A stretch of 64,000 nucleotides of DNA from Lachancea kluyveri NRRL Y-12651. Taxonomy: Eukaryota; Ascomycota; Saccharomycetes; Saccharomycetales; Saccharomycetaceae. Both the position numbers and the translations under genes were made by a program. Shown here piece after piece: positions 51,398-62,070 of the stretch (positions within the stretch are counted from its first letter, which is position 1; every line of letters starts with the position of its first letter). The stretch spans positions 682,001-746,000 of the forward strand of contig CM000694.1 in assembly GCA_000149225.2 (NCBI GenBank). Reading direction: 5' to 3'. The notes beneath the pieces were generated by a model. It searched no databases, was not told the origin of the DNA, and worked only from the letters and a program-made list of their open reading frames with translations.

Positions 51398-51469
51398 TAG
51401 CGCCGCTTGGTTTCGATCCAAGGACATCAGGGTTATGAGCCCTGCGCGCTTCCACTGCGCCACGGCGCT
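51398..51469 (-). tRNA. Initiator tRNA-Met (anticodon CAT)
   Basis: The 72-base minus-strand sequence begins AGCGCCGTGGCGCAGTGG and ends GGCGCTA, with anticodon loop CTCATAA and three consecutive G-C pairs in the anticodon stem, all initiator marks; the T loop has ATCGAAA instead of TTCGA. The initial A pairs with T at position 72, another initiator feature. Compared with the S. cerevisiae initiator, the T stem reads CTTGG/CCAAG where CTCGG/CCGAG is expected, a compensated pair change. It lies between PEX25/27 and CAR1. Confidence 0.97.
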
Positions 51470-53212
51470 ATGCAAATAATAGCTTACAAGTGTTCTAAAT
51501 TAAAAGAGCTATATTACATGTAAATTTATCCGAAGTTGACATAAAAGCCGAATAACAGGTATGGTGATGGTTTATCGAAAACAGCAGCATTTAAATGGCC
51601 AGAGGGAACAACTAATGATAGCCAGGATCAGAGGATCAGTTAACTGACTGCCAGAAGCTGTAATAAACCAGAAAAGTGTAAATAGAACCTGGAGACCCAA
51701 CGAAGAGAGATCTCAGTTTTAGATGGAAAAAAAAATTAAGCATCGGCTAAAGAAGTGATTAAGAAGCAATAGTTTGAGGAACTCGGTCCAAGGCACAAAT
51801 ATTTACATTCCAGTTGTTGCGTAAACTTTTCGTTTTACAGAAGTTTAGCGTTTTACTGTCTCTGGTCTCACTATTCAGACTAACATTCTTTATTCTATTG
51901 CTTTCTTTACAGTTACAGCCATCGAAGAAGGGATCTCTTTTGCAGGTTAGTGAAAAAATTGGCAAAGACCTGGAAAATTAAACTTTTAGCTATTTCGAAA
52001 GTTAGCTATTACTCACTACAATCCGTATGTGTGATAACGCGCCAGAATGTTTCCTTTCAAAGAGTCAATAGCCAAAGAAAGATACAGTGGTATTTTCACG
52101 AGAATTTTTGCCTTTTGTGAGAAAACGGCAGCAAAATAGAAGCTTTCATCTATGACCATGCACTTATTCATCGTACCAAAATACATAACATCCTATGTCG
52201 TTGTGATGTAAAGATGGTATTGTGTAACTCTAATTATGCCGAGCATCCAGTAAGGCTCTCAATTTTTGCAACCATTATCTGTTTGTTACGATGATTACCT
52301 TGTAAAACTGTAAGACGTCAGGATAAAGTTCCCGTGGTTATATTCATGTGACAGCTGTTCTCCATCTCTTCTCTTCTCTTCTCTTCTCTTTCTGACAATC
52401 GATAAATCCGTATGGAGCAACTCAAATCGGAACCAACACACGTGACAGGGGAGCAACGGGCCGGGGCGGGGAAGTGTTTGTCGCTGTTGTTTTCCATTAG
52501 CTGGCAAAATGAAGCTGGTTTGCAGGAAGCGCGCACGGCAAACAACCAGGGAAAGGAAACTAGAGATTATGGCTGTGCTAGCGCAAGCAGACAAATTTAA
52601 CCCGGCCATTCATTTGTCGGTGACAATTTCGACTTTGGTACCTTCACTGCCAATTGAGATTCAGTGCGTATCTAGTATTGAATAAATTTTAACATGTTTA
52701 TACTTTCCTCGACCGTAGTTGACACCCTTGCTTAAGTGACTAATTATGGTTTCAGTATAAGAAACTGAAATCATTATGAGATCCCGTGTAGTTTTAAAAA
52801 AAAAAGAAGACAAAAATATTCAAAAAATATTCAAAAGAGACTCGGAGTTAATACACCAAGAGTCTTGTTGGTAGCAAGCACGCTTGGGTTCTGCTTCTCC
52901 GTTCCTGTTTCTGTCCCGTGTTGCTGCTCTCGTCTTTCCGGTTTTCGCTCCTTTTATCACTTAACTGCAAAAAACATACATAAAAAAACCTAGTTGCTCT
53001 CCATGACAGTTATCTGATCAAGAAGGGACTACATCAACAAAATTGGTTAGCCGCTAAGTGCAAGTAATGGAGACTAGAAAAAAGTACATAAGGGACGGGT
53101 TTCCACTCCAATCTCCCAGACTGTTACCTTGTCCTTTGTTTCTTTCAACCACTTTTATCAACTAAAGTATCAACAATACAAAACTTCTAAAGAAGACACA
53201 CACACATATATC
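51470..53212. promoter_or_regulatory. Intergenic and CAR1 upstream region
   Basis: These 1.7 kb hold no credible gene. Visible features are a (TTCTC)n repeat near 52369-52391, a G-rich patch with AGGGG and GGGGCGGGG near 52447-52470 (stress-element and Mig1-like motifs), a direct repeat of AAATATTCAAA near 52814-52835, and several TTATC/GATAA cores typical of nitrogen-regulated genes within 250 bases of CAR1. TAGCCGCTAA at 53048-53057 resembles the Ume6 URS1 element TAGCCGCCGA, which represses CAR1 in S. cerevisiae. Confidence 0.5.
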
Positions 53213-54175
53213 ATGAACGATCATCCTCATTACAAATTTTACCAAGAAAAAAAACTCGGCATTATTCTAGCACCATTCTCTGGTGGTCAGAGCAGATCCG
53301 GCGTGGAAGATGGTCCCAAGTATCTGATGAAGCACGGCTTGCAACATCAGCTGGAGGAACTGGGTTGGGAAACATCGACTGAAGATCCTCTATCTGGAAA
53401 AGACTTTGAAAGACGCAAGTTGGAAGACGATTCCGACTTCCACGGCAAGACCAAGAGACCTCAACTTGTTGGTGAAGCTACCAAATTAGTTTACGACAGC
53501 GTCAAGCAAGTTGCCGACAGAGGCGATTTTGCTCTAACCTTGGGTGGTGACCACTCGGTTGCCATGGGAAGTGTGGCTGCTGTGTTAAGCAGGTACCCGG
53601 ACGCTGGGTTGCTTTGGATCGATGCGCACGCGGATATCAACACTGCTTCAAGTACCGACTCCGGTAACTTACACGGTTGCCCAGTGTCGTTTTTGATGGG
53701 CATGGACAAAGAACACTGTCCTCCAAGCTTACATTGGGTTCCAGAGTGCTTGAAAGCTAACAAACTTGCTTATATCGGTCTAAGAGACGTTGACGAGGCG
53801 GAAAAGGCGATTTTGAAAGCTAACAACATCACCGCCTTCAGCATGTACCACATCGATCGTTTCGGCATCAACAGGGTCCTTGAGATGGCATTGGAAGCTA
53901 TCAACCCTGACGGCAAGGGTCCGATTATGATGTCCTACGACGTTGACGCCATCGACCCACTATTTGTTCCTGCCACTGGCACTCCGGTAAGAGGAGGCTT
54001 GACCTTGAGAGAGGGTCTTTTCATTGCAGAAAGAGTTGCGGAGACTGGCAACCTGGTTGCCCTAGATGTCGTCGAATGTAACCCGGAATTGGCTAGCAAA
54101 GATCTACACGTTGTCGACACGATATCAGCCGGTTGCGCGATTGCAAGATGTGCATTGGGTGAAACTTTGCTATAA
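53213..54175 (+). CDS. CAR1: Arginase
   Basis: This 320-residue Mn-dependent enzyme hydrolyses arginine to ornithine and urea in the cytosol and is the first step of arginine use as nitrogen source. Metal-binding signatures are intact: [11 protein letters not shown] near residue 112, [10 protein letters not shown] near 140 and SYDVDAIDP near 243. Residues SGNLHGCP near 155 bind substrate. S. cerevisiae Car1 (YPL111W) has 333 residues. In-frame sequence upstream lacks an ATG and starts at a TTG, so I use 53213, preceded by an ACACAC-rich leader. Regulation by nitrogen (GATA factors) and Ume6 is known for CAR1, and matching motifs lie upstream. Confidence 0.97.
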   Translation: MNDHPHYKFYQEKKLGIILAPFSGGQSRSGVEDGPKYLMKHGLQHQLEELGWETSTEDPLSGKDFERRKLEDDSDFHGKTKRPQLVGEATKLVYDSVKQVADRGDFALTLGGDHSVAMGSVAAVLSRYPDAGLLWIDAHADINTASSTDSGNLHGCPVSFLMGMDKEHCPPSLHWVPECLKANKLAYIGLRDVDEAEKAILKANNITAFSMYHIDRFGINRVLEMALEAINPDGKGPIMMSYDVDAIDPLFVPATGTPVRGGLTLREGLFIAERVAETGNLVALDVVECNPELASKDLHVVDTISAGCAIARCALGETLL

Positions 54176-54546
54176 GTTTGAACTTGCAACCCCAGAAATA
54201 GCATAATATATATATATACATATATTCAAAAAGTTTTATTGTAAATATAGCGTCCGCACATACTATATTAGTTAGCATAATCGTTTCCTTCGTTACCAGC
54301 TTACTTCTACGCAATCAAGACATCCGTGTTACTAAATTTTCTTAAATGGAAGTACTATACAGTTACTATACAGTTCTCGGCACACTTTATATCGTACATT
54401 TTGTGGGAACTACTAGATGTTCCCATCGGTTTCGATTCCTACACCGATTTCCTATAGGACGCGACTCCATTAATGCGTTGTCGTCCCTGCCCGCTGCGGT
54501 ATAATATATCACTGTGTACGTAAGGATGGAACGGGAGGGTTATCAT
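54176..54546. other. Intergenic: CAR1 3' region
   Basis: About 370 bases downstream of CAR1 contain a TATATATA tract near 54208 and no gene. A short box-B-like sequence near 54428 has no tRNA fold around it. Confidence 0.4.
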
Positions 54547-54755
54547 CACGTGACAATCTGTTTCTGACGTCAGAAGTAGCTTGTCCTATTTCTCTCTCTC
54601 TCTCTCTCTGTTTCCCCGGGGTTATCTTCTCCCCCCTCCCCTTACCTTCCTGGAGCGTTACTGAGTTAAGAAGCCCACCCACCTCCCCCTCGAAAGAAGA
54701 AATACGTAACCAAAAAGGTAAGTCTCCGGGAGTGGGCGGGTAGGTGAGAAAGGGG
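54547..54755 (+). promoter_or_regulatory. Stress-type promoter elements before the RRM-like orphan
   Basis: In order the region holds an E-box CACGTGA (54547-54553), a perfect palindromic CRE TGACGTCA (54565-54572), a (TC)n tract (about 54592-54608), and stress-response elements CCCCT (54633-54637, 54638-54642, 54686-54690) and AGGGG (54751-54755). In S. cerevisiae CREs bind Sko1/Aca-type factors and CCCCT/AGGGG binds Msn2/Msn4. Two TATA boxes follow, at 54810-54818 and 54846-54853. Confidence 0.7.
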
Positions 54756-54927
54756 CCATCAGTACATAATCTCCTCATCCCTTCTAATCCCTCCCTGTGT
54801 AGATTTGTGTATAAAAAGAATACGCCAATTAGACGCATTTTGTGGTATAAAAAGCTGATCTTCTGCTCTTTTTTGCCTTGAACTTGAAAAAGTAAAAACC
54901 AAAAACAAAAACAATCTGCAATCGATC

Positions 54928-55332
54928 ATGTCTCACTCTATCATTGTCTCTAACATTCCTGTCCAGGTTTCTGATGTGTCCGTTTTGAAGTACATTATGA
55001 GCGGTAACAACGACACCCAGTATTTAGAAGTGCTCCACGTGCAACCTTTCCCAGATCAATACCACTACATTAATGACAGCAAAGGTACTAAAACCTTGCA
55101 AATTTTTTTCCGGGATGAAGATCAGGCTTATATGGCCAGCAAGTTGTTTGAAGATGCGGTCGCCATGAAATCTTTGGTTGCCATCCATGAGGAGTACGCC
55201 AAGAAATCTGGTGATTACTCCCTGGAGTTGGGAGATACTGGATCCTCGTCTATCCCAAGGTCTGCGTTACACCAAACCAAGGAGCAGCCTTCAGCCCAGC
55301 AATTTAGAAGGATGTCTGTCACTATACTATAA
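54928..55332 (+). CDS. Small RRM-like orphan protein (possible Vip1-type)
   Basis: This 134-residue protein begins SHSIIVSNIPVQVSDVSVLKYIM, read here as beta-loop-helix; an RNP2-like IIVSNI strand is followed by a helix, then TLQIFFRDEDQAYMASKLF, which resembles the RNP1 strand and second helix of an RRM. The fungal Vip1 family has a similar short RRM, but I cannot confirm orthology. The C-terminal third is polar and low complexity and ends in FRRMSVTIL, where RRMS is a protein kinase A-type site at S130. It has a clear ATG in an A-rich leader (CCAAAAACAAAAACAATC) and fair codon bias, so expression is likely. S. cerevisiae has nothing between CAR1 and GDE1. A dense stress-type promoter lies upstream. 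Confidence 0.75.
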   Translation: MSHSIIVSNIPVQVSDVSVLKYIMSGNNDTQYLEVLHVQPFPDQYHYINDSKGTKTLQIFFRDEDQAYMASKLFEDAVAMKSLVAIHEEYAKKSGDYSLELGDTGSSSIPRSALHQTKEQPSAQQFRRMSVTIL

Positions 55333-55473
55333 CACTGACACGTACATTATTTACTTATCCTAGGCACTTTCTCCCTATGTAGCCGGCAGATCGGCAGCAG
55401 AGTAAAGAACGAACTTCGTATAGCTTATGACTGAATAATATCAATAAATGATTGAACGTAAATTCTACGCTAC

Positions 55474-55500
55474 TTTTTTTTTTTTTTTTTTTTTTTTTTT
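55474..55500 (+). repeat. Poly(T) tract of 27 bases
   Basis: An uninterrupted run of 27 T lies between the convergent 3' ends of the RRM-like gene and GDE1. Run length may vary or be misread. Confidence 0.85.
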
Positions 55501-55580
55501 CTTTGTTGTTGTTTTTCTCGCCCCTAAAAGCAGGCTCCGTTAAGCTAAACTGGGCGGCTAATGGTTATTCTTAAGAGTTT

Positions 55581-58500
55581 CTAATGGCCTCCAGCTTCTT
55601 CAATCTTGTCATCCTTTATTAGTGTTTCAATGACTTTGTCAACCGTGGAGGTATTCTTGCCAACTTGTGTTGCTGATTCCGCTGCTATTGCTGTTATCAT
55701 GGTTGCCGCATCCCTGGTCAATCCTTTGCGGACAGCTAACACGCTGTCCACAATAACCGCATCAACACCAGCATCCATCTCGGTTCTTGCTGTTTCAGGA
55801 TCATTGTTTTGGACACCATATGTGACGCAAACCAATCCACTAGATTTAACCACTTGAGCCAATCGAGGTGCTTTTACAATAGGCATTGCTGCAGAAACAA
55901 TCCCTAGCAAGTTCCACCTTCGCGCAAATCTAATTGCACTTTGTAACGAGGAAGCTCTAAAATCTGCCATCTTTTGAGTTCCAGCTTCTGTTAGAAACAA
56001 AATTGGAATTGAAGGCTGCTTCAAAGAGAGCATCACGCAAACATCCGGATGGAAAGACGAAAAGATAATGTCACGACCATTGGCATTTTCGTAAACAACT
56101 CGAAGCACAGTGTCAACCCAGTGGTTTAGCTCGACAGCGATTTGCCCTATATCCTCTTCTTGAGCTTCGTCTAGCATTGGGTATTTACACTCAATATTGA
56201 ACCCCACATTCTTTGGAATCTTTTTAAATAACTCCTTCAATGTCACGAACGATGAGGCAATCGAATGGCCTCTAAAATTTCCTTTGAAATTGTTTTTCTT
56301 AAAGGTCTTGGTCAATCTCATTCTATTCTCCAATACACTAGGTACTCGAGAATTGTCGCTACCTTTTTCATTATTGATATGATCACCTCTCATCATTAAA
56401 GACCTCTGTAGAACAGCAGCATCTGTGTCATCTACGGAGCGCCGTCTCCGAGTGCCGTTATCACATGGGTGGTGCTGTTTGTCTGCATTGTTCAAATCTA
56501 AAAATTGCTCTAAAGTTAGCTCATGCATTGGAATATCGACCCCAGATTCGGCAACCAAAAAGTCATGATAAACAACAGGGATACTATCCTTAGTTAACTG
56601 GACATCAAATTCGACATACGAAGCACCTAAGGATGCAGCTGCAATGAATGACTCTACTGTGTTCTCACCCAATTGTAATGACTTCTTTGTGTTCATGTTC
56701 TTCCCCAACCCACGGTGACCAATGACTCTGGTGGAAACCAAGGATTTCCAATACGTCTCAGTTCTTCCCAAAGACATTTTTGGATGACAAAAAGGGGTCA
56801 CAATCATGAATTCAAATTTGACCGTCCCTAAAACTTCCAAAGTTTCACTAGCCATAATGGGGATCGTAATTGTATCTGATAAAGAACGACGGTTGGTGCC
56901 AACTTGGGTACGTGCCTTATCTAGCAATGCAACAGCCCGGCCTAGTATACGAGGCTTGCTTGTTTTTTGGCCATCATGAAACTTGTGCATTTGCAATTGT
57001 GAAGGATTCAAGCTGCCATTGAAGTTTCCGTCATACCTGAAGTTTGGCAACAAATTACTATCACCGGGCTGGCTTGCTGCAGAATCGTAAATTTTCATTG
57101 AAGAATAACCGTAAGTTGGTACGATGTCAAAGTAAACTGTATGGCTGGAATCTGGCTTATAAGGAACCTTGAATGTCACAGAGTCCATGGTGTCATCTAG
57201 TGGTAAGTCTATTACCATCGGTGACTCATTCATATCACCAGTGCAGGAAATAATTAGTGACAATGCAGTATCCAGTTCGGTTGAAGAGACCTTCGATACA
57301 GGAACTTTATTCAAAGAGACCGCTGGAGATGTGGATCGAGTGTCTTTACTGCCCAACGTTATTTGCACAATAGATTCGTCCTTTTGTAAAAAACTATGGC
57401 CAAACGACTTTACTGGTTGTGGTAAACCATTAGCATTACTTGTAGACCTACCATGATTTAAGGTGGATTTTAGCAATTTTTTATGGCTCGCTTTCGGAGT
57501 TTCCGAAACTTTTTCTATTGATGATTGGGATAATGTGGAGTGTTCATAAAAGCCATGGTTTGGAGACGATGAGCGGGATTTAGAAGATGAATCCCCAGAA
57601 CCCGAACTAACACCGGCTTCGTCGGAAAGTGTGATCTTTTTAGAGGGACCATTGTCAATAAGCCCGGGAGAAACCTTAGGGTTCGTCACTGCTGGATTAT
57701 TCTTGATTTGGACCATACTAGCAATTTCCAAGTGACCACGTAACGCGGCGTGCTCCATCGGAGTCCACCCACTCTCATCGGAAATGTCGTATTTTGCACC
57801 GTATTTCAATAACAATCTTACAATGTCCGCATAGCCCTCTGTGGCTGCTGCAAACATTGGAGTCCATCCAAAAAATTTCTCACCCAGCTCTGTGCTGGCA
57901 CCCTTCTCTAATAGAAAAGTAGTAGCTTCGACCAAATTCAACTTAGAAGCGATGTAAAGTGCTGTTTCTCGTGTTTCTTCGTCCTGATAATCGATTTCAA
58001 ACCCATTGACTGATAGTAATGCATCAATCAACTCTGGAGAGTTTAACCTCGTGGCTAGGTGTAACAAATGTGAAGAATGTAGAGCCTTGTTTGGATTAAT
58101 AAAGGAATTCAACACTTTTACTGTCATTGGGTGAGTACCAATTACCGCTAGATGCAACGGGGTTAAACCTTCGCTATCCCCCCAAGCCTTAATATCATCG
58201 ATCGTAATATCTGGATTCCAGGCGCCCCACTCCCGTAAGCTTTCAACAATAATTTTGGTTACTTCAACAAGACCATACTGCGCGGAGTAGTGGAGTGGAG
58301 TACGCTTGTAATTGTCGCGTTGCAACAAAGCTGGCCTTAAATGAGCGGGCAATTTTTCCAAAATGTAAAGCAAAGAAGCAGGAGAATCGTTGGAATTGAC
58401 ACCATCTGGACCGAAAGCACCAATCAACCTTGTGTTAGAATCTGGTAAGGCAGCGGCTTCTAAATCCCATGAGCCAGATAAAAGAGAATTTAGGCTTTCC

Positions 58501-59684
58501 TCTGTAACAGGGCGTTTATCAGGTAGTTCCTGTTTGCCATTTTGTAATTTGTTTCGATTTTTTCCCAATGCCAGAACGTGATGGTGAAAAAAATTCCTGC
58601 TACTAATATCAGAGGGATCCCCTAAAGCTGGAATAATTTCTAAAAGTTTATCGATACATTTAAAGGATTGAGAAAGTGCTGATTTATTCAACAATGAAAT
58701 CAGGGTTCTAGTTGGGATTAAGACAACTGAACGGTGGACAGAGATTAGTTCTTTTATCAAGCCCTCTTCATCATCAGCATCAATTAGTTGGGAGACAACA
58801 TCAACTGGAAACGAAGAATCGCTCCCATTAGAAACTAAATCGGCGTTACTTGTATTGAATTTTGTATCGCTTCTCATATTCTCTTCAATATTTTTAACAC
58901 GAGGAGAAATCCTATCCAAAATTTCATTTATTGCATTTAAATCCTTAACAATTTCAGCATCATTAGAGAAGCCTAAGGGAAAAATTCTTGCCTGTAGGTA
59001 GGGATGCTGCTGGTTTGTGCCAACTTTTTTGTCCAATTTCTTTAAAATTTTGATAAATGCACGTTTGTTTAACTCACCATACCATTTCAAATTACGGAAA
59101 TACGATCTCAGTTCAACCAAGATACCCAATATTTCGTCCAAGTCCTCGGAAAAGTCTGTTTGAGTAGGTGTGACAATTGGCTGAGGCGGTTGGATTGTGA
59201 AGGATGGCAACTGGTTTGCATAGACCGGGTTGCATCTATCAATTCGAGGAGCCGGCTCGTGCAGGTACAAAGATTGATTAACGGCACCGCTGCTGTTTAA
59301 ACTGATATTTTGTGTAGAAGCCGTAAATTTATTGATATCGGCAAACTGAGCAGACGAAATCAAACGACGAAGCCTTCTATTATATTCCAAGAACTGCATG
59401 TTGTAAAAGTTGTCTACTTTCTCAATATCACGGTCTAAAGCAAAGAAAAATGAAGCGAGCAGACTTTTCACCAGTGAATCATTCAGGTAATTTTCATCGA
59501 TATTTAAGGTGTTCCTCGGTCTGGCTGGAGGATCAGTCTCACCACTATGGTCGTGTTGTTCACGATGAAGCTTTTCCTGGGTTTGAGTGATCTGCTTGAT
59601 TAGTTTCTTCAATCCCTTGTAATTGACATACTGATGCGACCACTCGGGTACTTGATGGTTGGGAAACGTTTTTCCAAATTTCAT
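55581..59684 (-). CDS. GDE1: Glycerophosphocholine phosphodiesterase Gde1
   Basis: This 1367-residue protein matches Gde1 (YPL110C, 1223 residues), which hydrolyses glycerophosphocholine to choline and glycerol phosphate and is tied to phosphate signalling. An N-terminal SPX domain (about residues 1-270) starts MKFGKTFPNHQVPEWSHQYV and binds inositol polyphosphates in this family. Ankyrin repeats (about 440-670) include RTPLHYSAQYGLVEVTKIIV and SGWTPMEHAALRGHLEIASM. A Ser-rich linker follows. The C-terminal GDPD domain (about 1010-1340) has RVIGHRGLGKN, GENTVESFIAAASLGASYVE and FDVQLTKDSIPVVYHD. The extra length relative to S. cerevisiae is in the linkers. It converges with the RRM-like gene and lies in tandem with CQD1. 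Confidence 0.96.
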   Translation of the reverse strand: MKFGKTFPNHQVPEWSHQYVNYKGLKKLIKQITQTQEKLHREQHDHSGETDPPARPRNTLNIDENYLNDSLVKSLLASFFFALDRDIEKVDNFYNMQFLEYNRRLRRLISSAQFADINKFTASTQNISLNSSGAVNQSLYLHEPAPRIDRCNPVYANQLPSFTIQPPQPIVTPTQTDFSEDLDEILGILVELRSYFRNLKWYGELNKRAFIKILKKLDKKVGTNQQHPYLQARIFPLGFSNDAEIVKDLNAINEILDRISPRVKNIEENMRSDTKFNTSNADLVSNGSDSSFPVDVVSQLIDADDEEGLIKELISVHRSVVLIPTRTLISLLNKSALSQSFKCIDKLLEIIPALGDPSDISSRNFFHHHVLALGKNRNKLQNGKQELPDKRPVTEESLNSLLSGSWDLEAAALPDSNTRLIGAFGPDGVNSNDSPASLLYILEKLPAHLRPALLQRDNYKRTPLHYSAQYGLVEVTKIIVESLREWGAWNPDITIDDIKAWGDSEGLTPLHLAVIGTHPMTVKVLNSFINPNKALHSSHLLHLATRLNSPELIDALLSVNGFEIDYQDEETRETALYIASKLNLVEATTFLLEKGASTELGEKFFGWTPMFAAATEGYADIVRLLLKYGAKYDISDESGWTPMEHAALRGHLEIASMVQIKNNPAVTNPKVSPGLIDNGPSKKITLSDEAGVSSGSGDSSSKSRSSSPNHGFYEHSTLSQSSIEKVSETPKASHKKLLKSTLNHGRSTSNANGLPQPVKSFGHSFLQKDESIVQITLGSKDTRSTSPAVSLNKVPVSKVSSTELDTALSLIISCTGDMNESPMVIDLPLDDTMDSVTFKVPYKPDSSHTVYFDIVPTYGYSSMKIYDSAASQPGDSNLLPNFRYDGNFNGSLNPSQLQMHKFHDGQKTSKPRILGRAVALLDKARTQVGTNRRSLSDTITIPIMASETLEVLGTVKFEFMIVTPFCHPKMSLGRTETYWKSLVSTRVIGHRGLGKNMNTKKSLQLGENTVESFIAAASLGASYVEFDVQLTKDSIPVVYHDFLVAESGVDIPMHELTLEQFLDLNNADKQHHPCDNGTRRRRSVDDTDAAVLQRSLMMRGDHINNEKGSDNSRVPSVLENRMRLTKTFKKNNFKGNFRGHSIASSFVTLKELFKKIPKNVGFNIECKYPMLDEAQEEDIGQIAVELNHWVDTVLRVVYENANGRDIIFSSFHPDVCVMLSLKQPSIPILFLTEAGTQKMADFRASSLQSAIRFARRWNLLGIVSAAMPIVKAPRLAQVVKSSGLVCVTYGVQNNDPETARTEMDAGVDAVIVDSVLAVRKGLTRDAATMITAIAAESATQVGKNTSTVDKVIETLIKDDKIEEAGGH

Positions 59685-59882
59685 CGTTTAGCTGATGAAG
59701 ATGAGCCTCCCAATGCCACCAAGCGAATCCTACTGTCTTTATATATGCTACTCAGTAACCCCTGGAATTGAGCTGCTACGACGCGAGTCTTGCTAGCGTG
59801 GATGCTCAAAACCACGTGCTCCGCCTTATTGCGAAAGACAACACAAGAAACGTGTCTATTATTAATATATAAGTGAATATTT

Positions 59883-62070
59883 TCAATAGTTGGGACACAA
59901 CTGATCGGTTTTGACCAAGTCGTGAATCTGCAATTATGAAGTTAGTAAATGCTTTCGAAGAAAACCATAACAAAAATGCTTCAATAACAAAAATAATAGA
60001 AAAACGTACCTGTTTGACGGACAAGCTCATAAAATGCCTAACTTCCAATCCTATCCAAATTTTTAGCATAGATAAAGTTCCTACATCTTGTAGAATACTT
60101 CTGCCCTCATGGTTCATGCCAAACTCACGTAGAATAGGCAATGAGCTGCATAGCTGCGTTAGTAACTAGTTGTCTTGACTAAATAGGAAAACAATAATCG
60201 CAAACAGTTTTCAACTGAAACCGTTTACCAATGCAAATGATACGAACCTTGCGAATAGATCTAACTCAGGGTCCAATTGTCTACCAATGCCCTCTAGTAG
60301 TAAAATAGCAACCACAACAGATACAAAGTCACCCTCCATTCTCACGTGGTGGCCTCGAACCATCCCCAACATCTGATCTAAAAGATCACCAATTGATACG
60401 GTCCCCAAGGTGAAAGTACGCTTTTTAACCTTACTCACTAGTTTCTCCACTTTCAACGCAAACAGCTCCTTGTCAATAGCTGTTTCTGGTGTTCTGGACC
60501 TTTCGATCATAAGCTCACCCGCCCTATATCCATCAAATTGGGCCAAAGCGTTGAATAATGCAATGAAGTTGACACGGTTACGATCGTTTAATTCAGTGAC
60601 CAAACCAGTGTCAATAAAACAAATTTGTGGCGTATAATCGGTCAGCACAGAACGCAAGTCATGAATAAACGAGTCATCCCCTGTCTGTAGTTTTTTTTTT
60701 AGATTCTGGATGACTTCAAACGCCTCTGCTTCGTCAGACTTGATTTTTGTTTCATAGTCATCTGTTTCAACAAATCGGATCATTACATTGCCAGGGTGTA
60801 GATCTGCGTGTATGAAGTCGTCTAGAATTAACATTTGTAAGAAGGCATCAATAAAAGGATCACTAACCTTCTTGCAAAGATCGACACTGTCTACGTCTGT
60901 TTTTACTTGCAGAAATTTTTCCATGGGAAGTCCATGGATATACTCTTCGAATAGTACAGAGCGGCTCGTCAACTCTTGAAATCCCTGCGGGAATTTTACT
61001 TGAATATTGTCTTTAAAATTTTTGTTGAACCTTGACAAATTGAGACACTCAATTCTTAAATCTAGTTGGAGTTGCATCAAGATTGCAAACTGGTCTACTT
61101 CATTTGGCAAGGACAACCACTCCATTGTCGGTAACATGTCAATGCTCGATGCAAAAAATTTCATGATTTTCAAATCTCTATTAATCTTTCTAGGAGCATG
61201 CGGATGAATTACTTTAACAGCACACCATCTGTTTCCATCTTCACCTAGTTTAATGTTTTTCCCCCTGATGATTTGCTCTGAAAGTTTGCCCACATAAACT
61301 TGTGCAATGGCACCCACTCCTAAAGGGGTCTCGTTAAACTCTTCAAAAACTTCGTCGAAGGAGTTTAAGCCAAGACTGGACACAATTTCTTGTTTTGTAT
61401 AAGCCAGTGAATGACTCTTGGCGTTACTATGTAAATTCCCCAGCTCTTTGCACAAACCCTCAGAAAAAATGTCAGTTCTAGAACCAGCCCATTGGCCTAA
61501 CTTGATAAAGCTTGGACCTGCAAGCTCTAGGGCTTTACGAAGGATTTTATACCATACTAGAGACCCAGAGGTTACAGTCGTGGATGAAAGATTGCTGACA
61601 CAGACCGCATGTCCAAAAAGCGATATAGGATAGGCCAAGAATACAGGTACAAAGATTGCTGATAGCTCCAGGAAACGAAAGATCGTAAACATTGGTTCTA
61701 GCACGTAATCTTTGAGATAGAACCAGTATCTGGCCATTGCTCTAGTAACGGAAAATCGACATTTTTCAAGGGTTTTCTGACGTTTTGAGTTTATATGTTG
61801 CGTTAGTTGGTGCTGTGAAGAAAGGTAAAGTCCCATTTCAAACGTGTCACCACTTGAATCAAGTTTCAGTGTTTCGTTTATCAACGTTTGTGTATGAGAT
61901 GCGGCATAGAGAAGTGTTGATGGTAGAATGAGGTGGTGTAGTTTGGGCGAGAAGGGCTTAGAGCTCTTTATAGGCCTGAAGGATGTTTTCGTAAATTGGT
62001 GTGGCTTTAGTCTGGTAAACTGCAACCGTAGTACATTCAATGGTTGCCATTGAACAAATCTCGGAAACAT
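59883..62070 (-). CDS. CQD1: Mitochondrial UbiB/ABC1-family protein Cqd1 (YPL109C), spliced, two inferred introns
   Basis: I model a 667-residue protein from three exons on the minus strand: 62070-60248, 60145-60010 and 59927-59883. UbiB/ABC1 atypical kinases of the mitochondrial inner membrane, including Cqd1, help distribute coenzyme Q. Exon 1 gives a presequence-like start (MFPRFVQWQPLNVLRLQFTR), the KxGQ-like motif SFIKLGQWAGSR, the Ala-rich loop GVGAIAQVY, DFIHADLHPGNVM and the DTGLVTEL metal motif. Intron 1 (60247-60146, 102 bases) starts GTTCGT, has TACTAAC at 60164-60158 and ends CAG. Intron 2 (60009-59928, 82 bases) starts GTACGT, has TACTAAC at 59947-59941 and ends GCAG. Splicing gives DLFASSLPILREFG and the end IHDLVKTDQLCPNY, both family-like. 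The S. cerevisiae gene has about 657 residues. Without splicing the frame ends at 60211. Confidence 0.85.

Noticed and set aside
52295-52609. Small frames on both strands upstream of CAR1
   Set aside because: Opposing overlapping frames in a GC-richer promoter patch, with no recognisable product.
54370-54450. Box-B-like sequence TTTCGATTCC that could mark a tRNA
   Set aside because: No matching box A, acceptor stem or cloverleaf fold around it.
60211-60247. Unspliced C-terminus of CQD1 ending NGFS
   Set aside because: Good branchpoints and acceptors downstream restore a family-like C-terminus, so the frame end at 60211 is more likely intronic.
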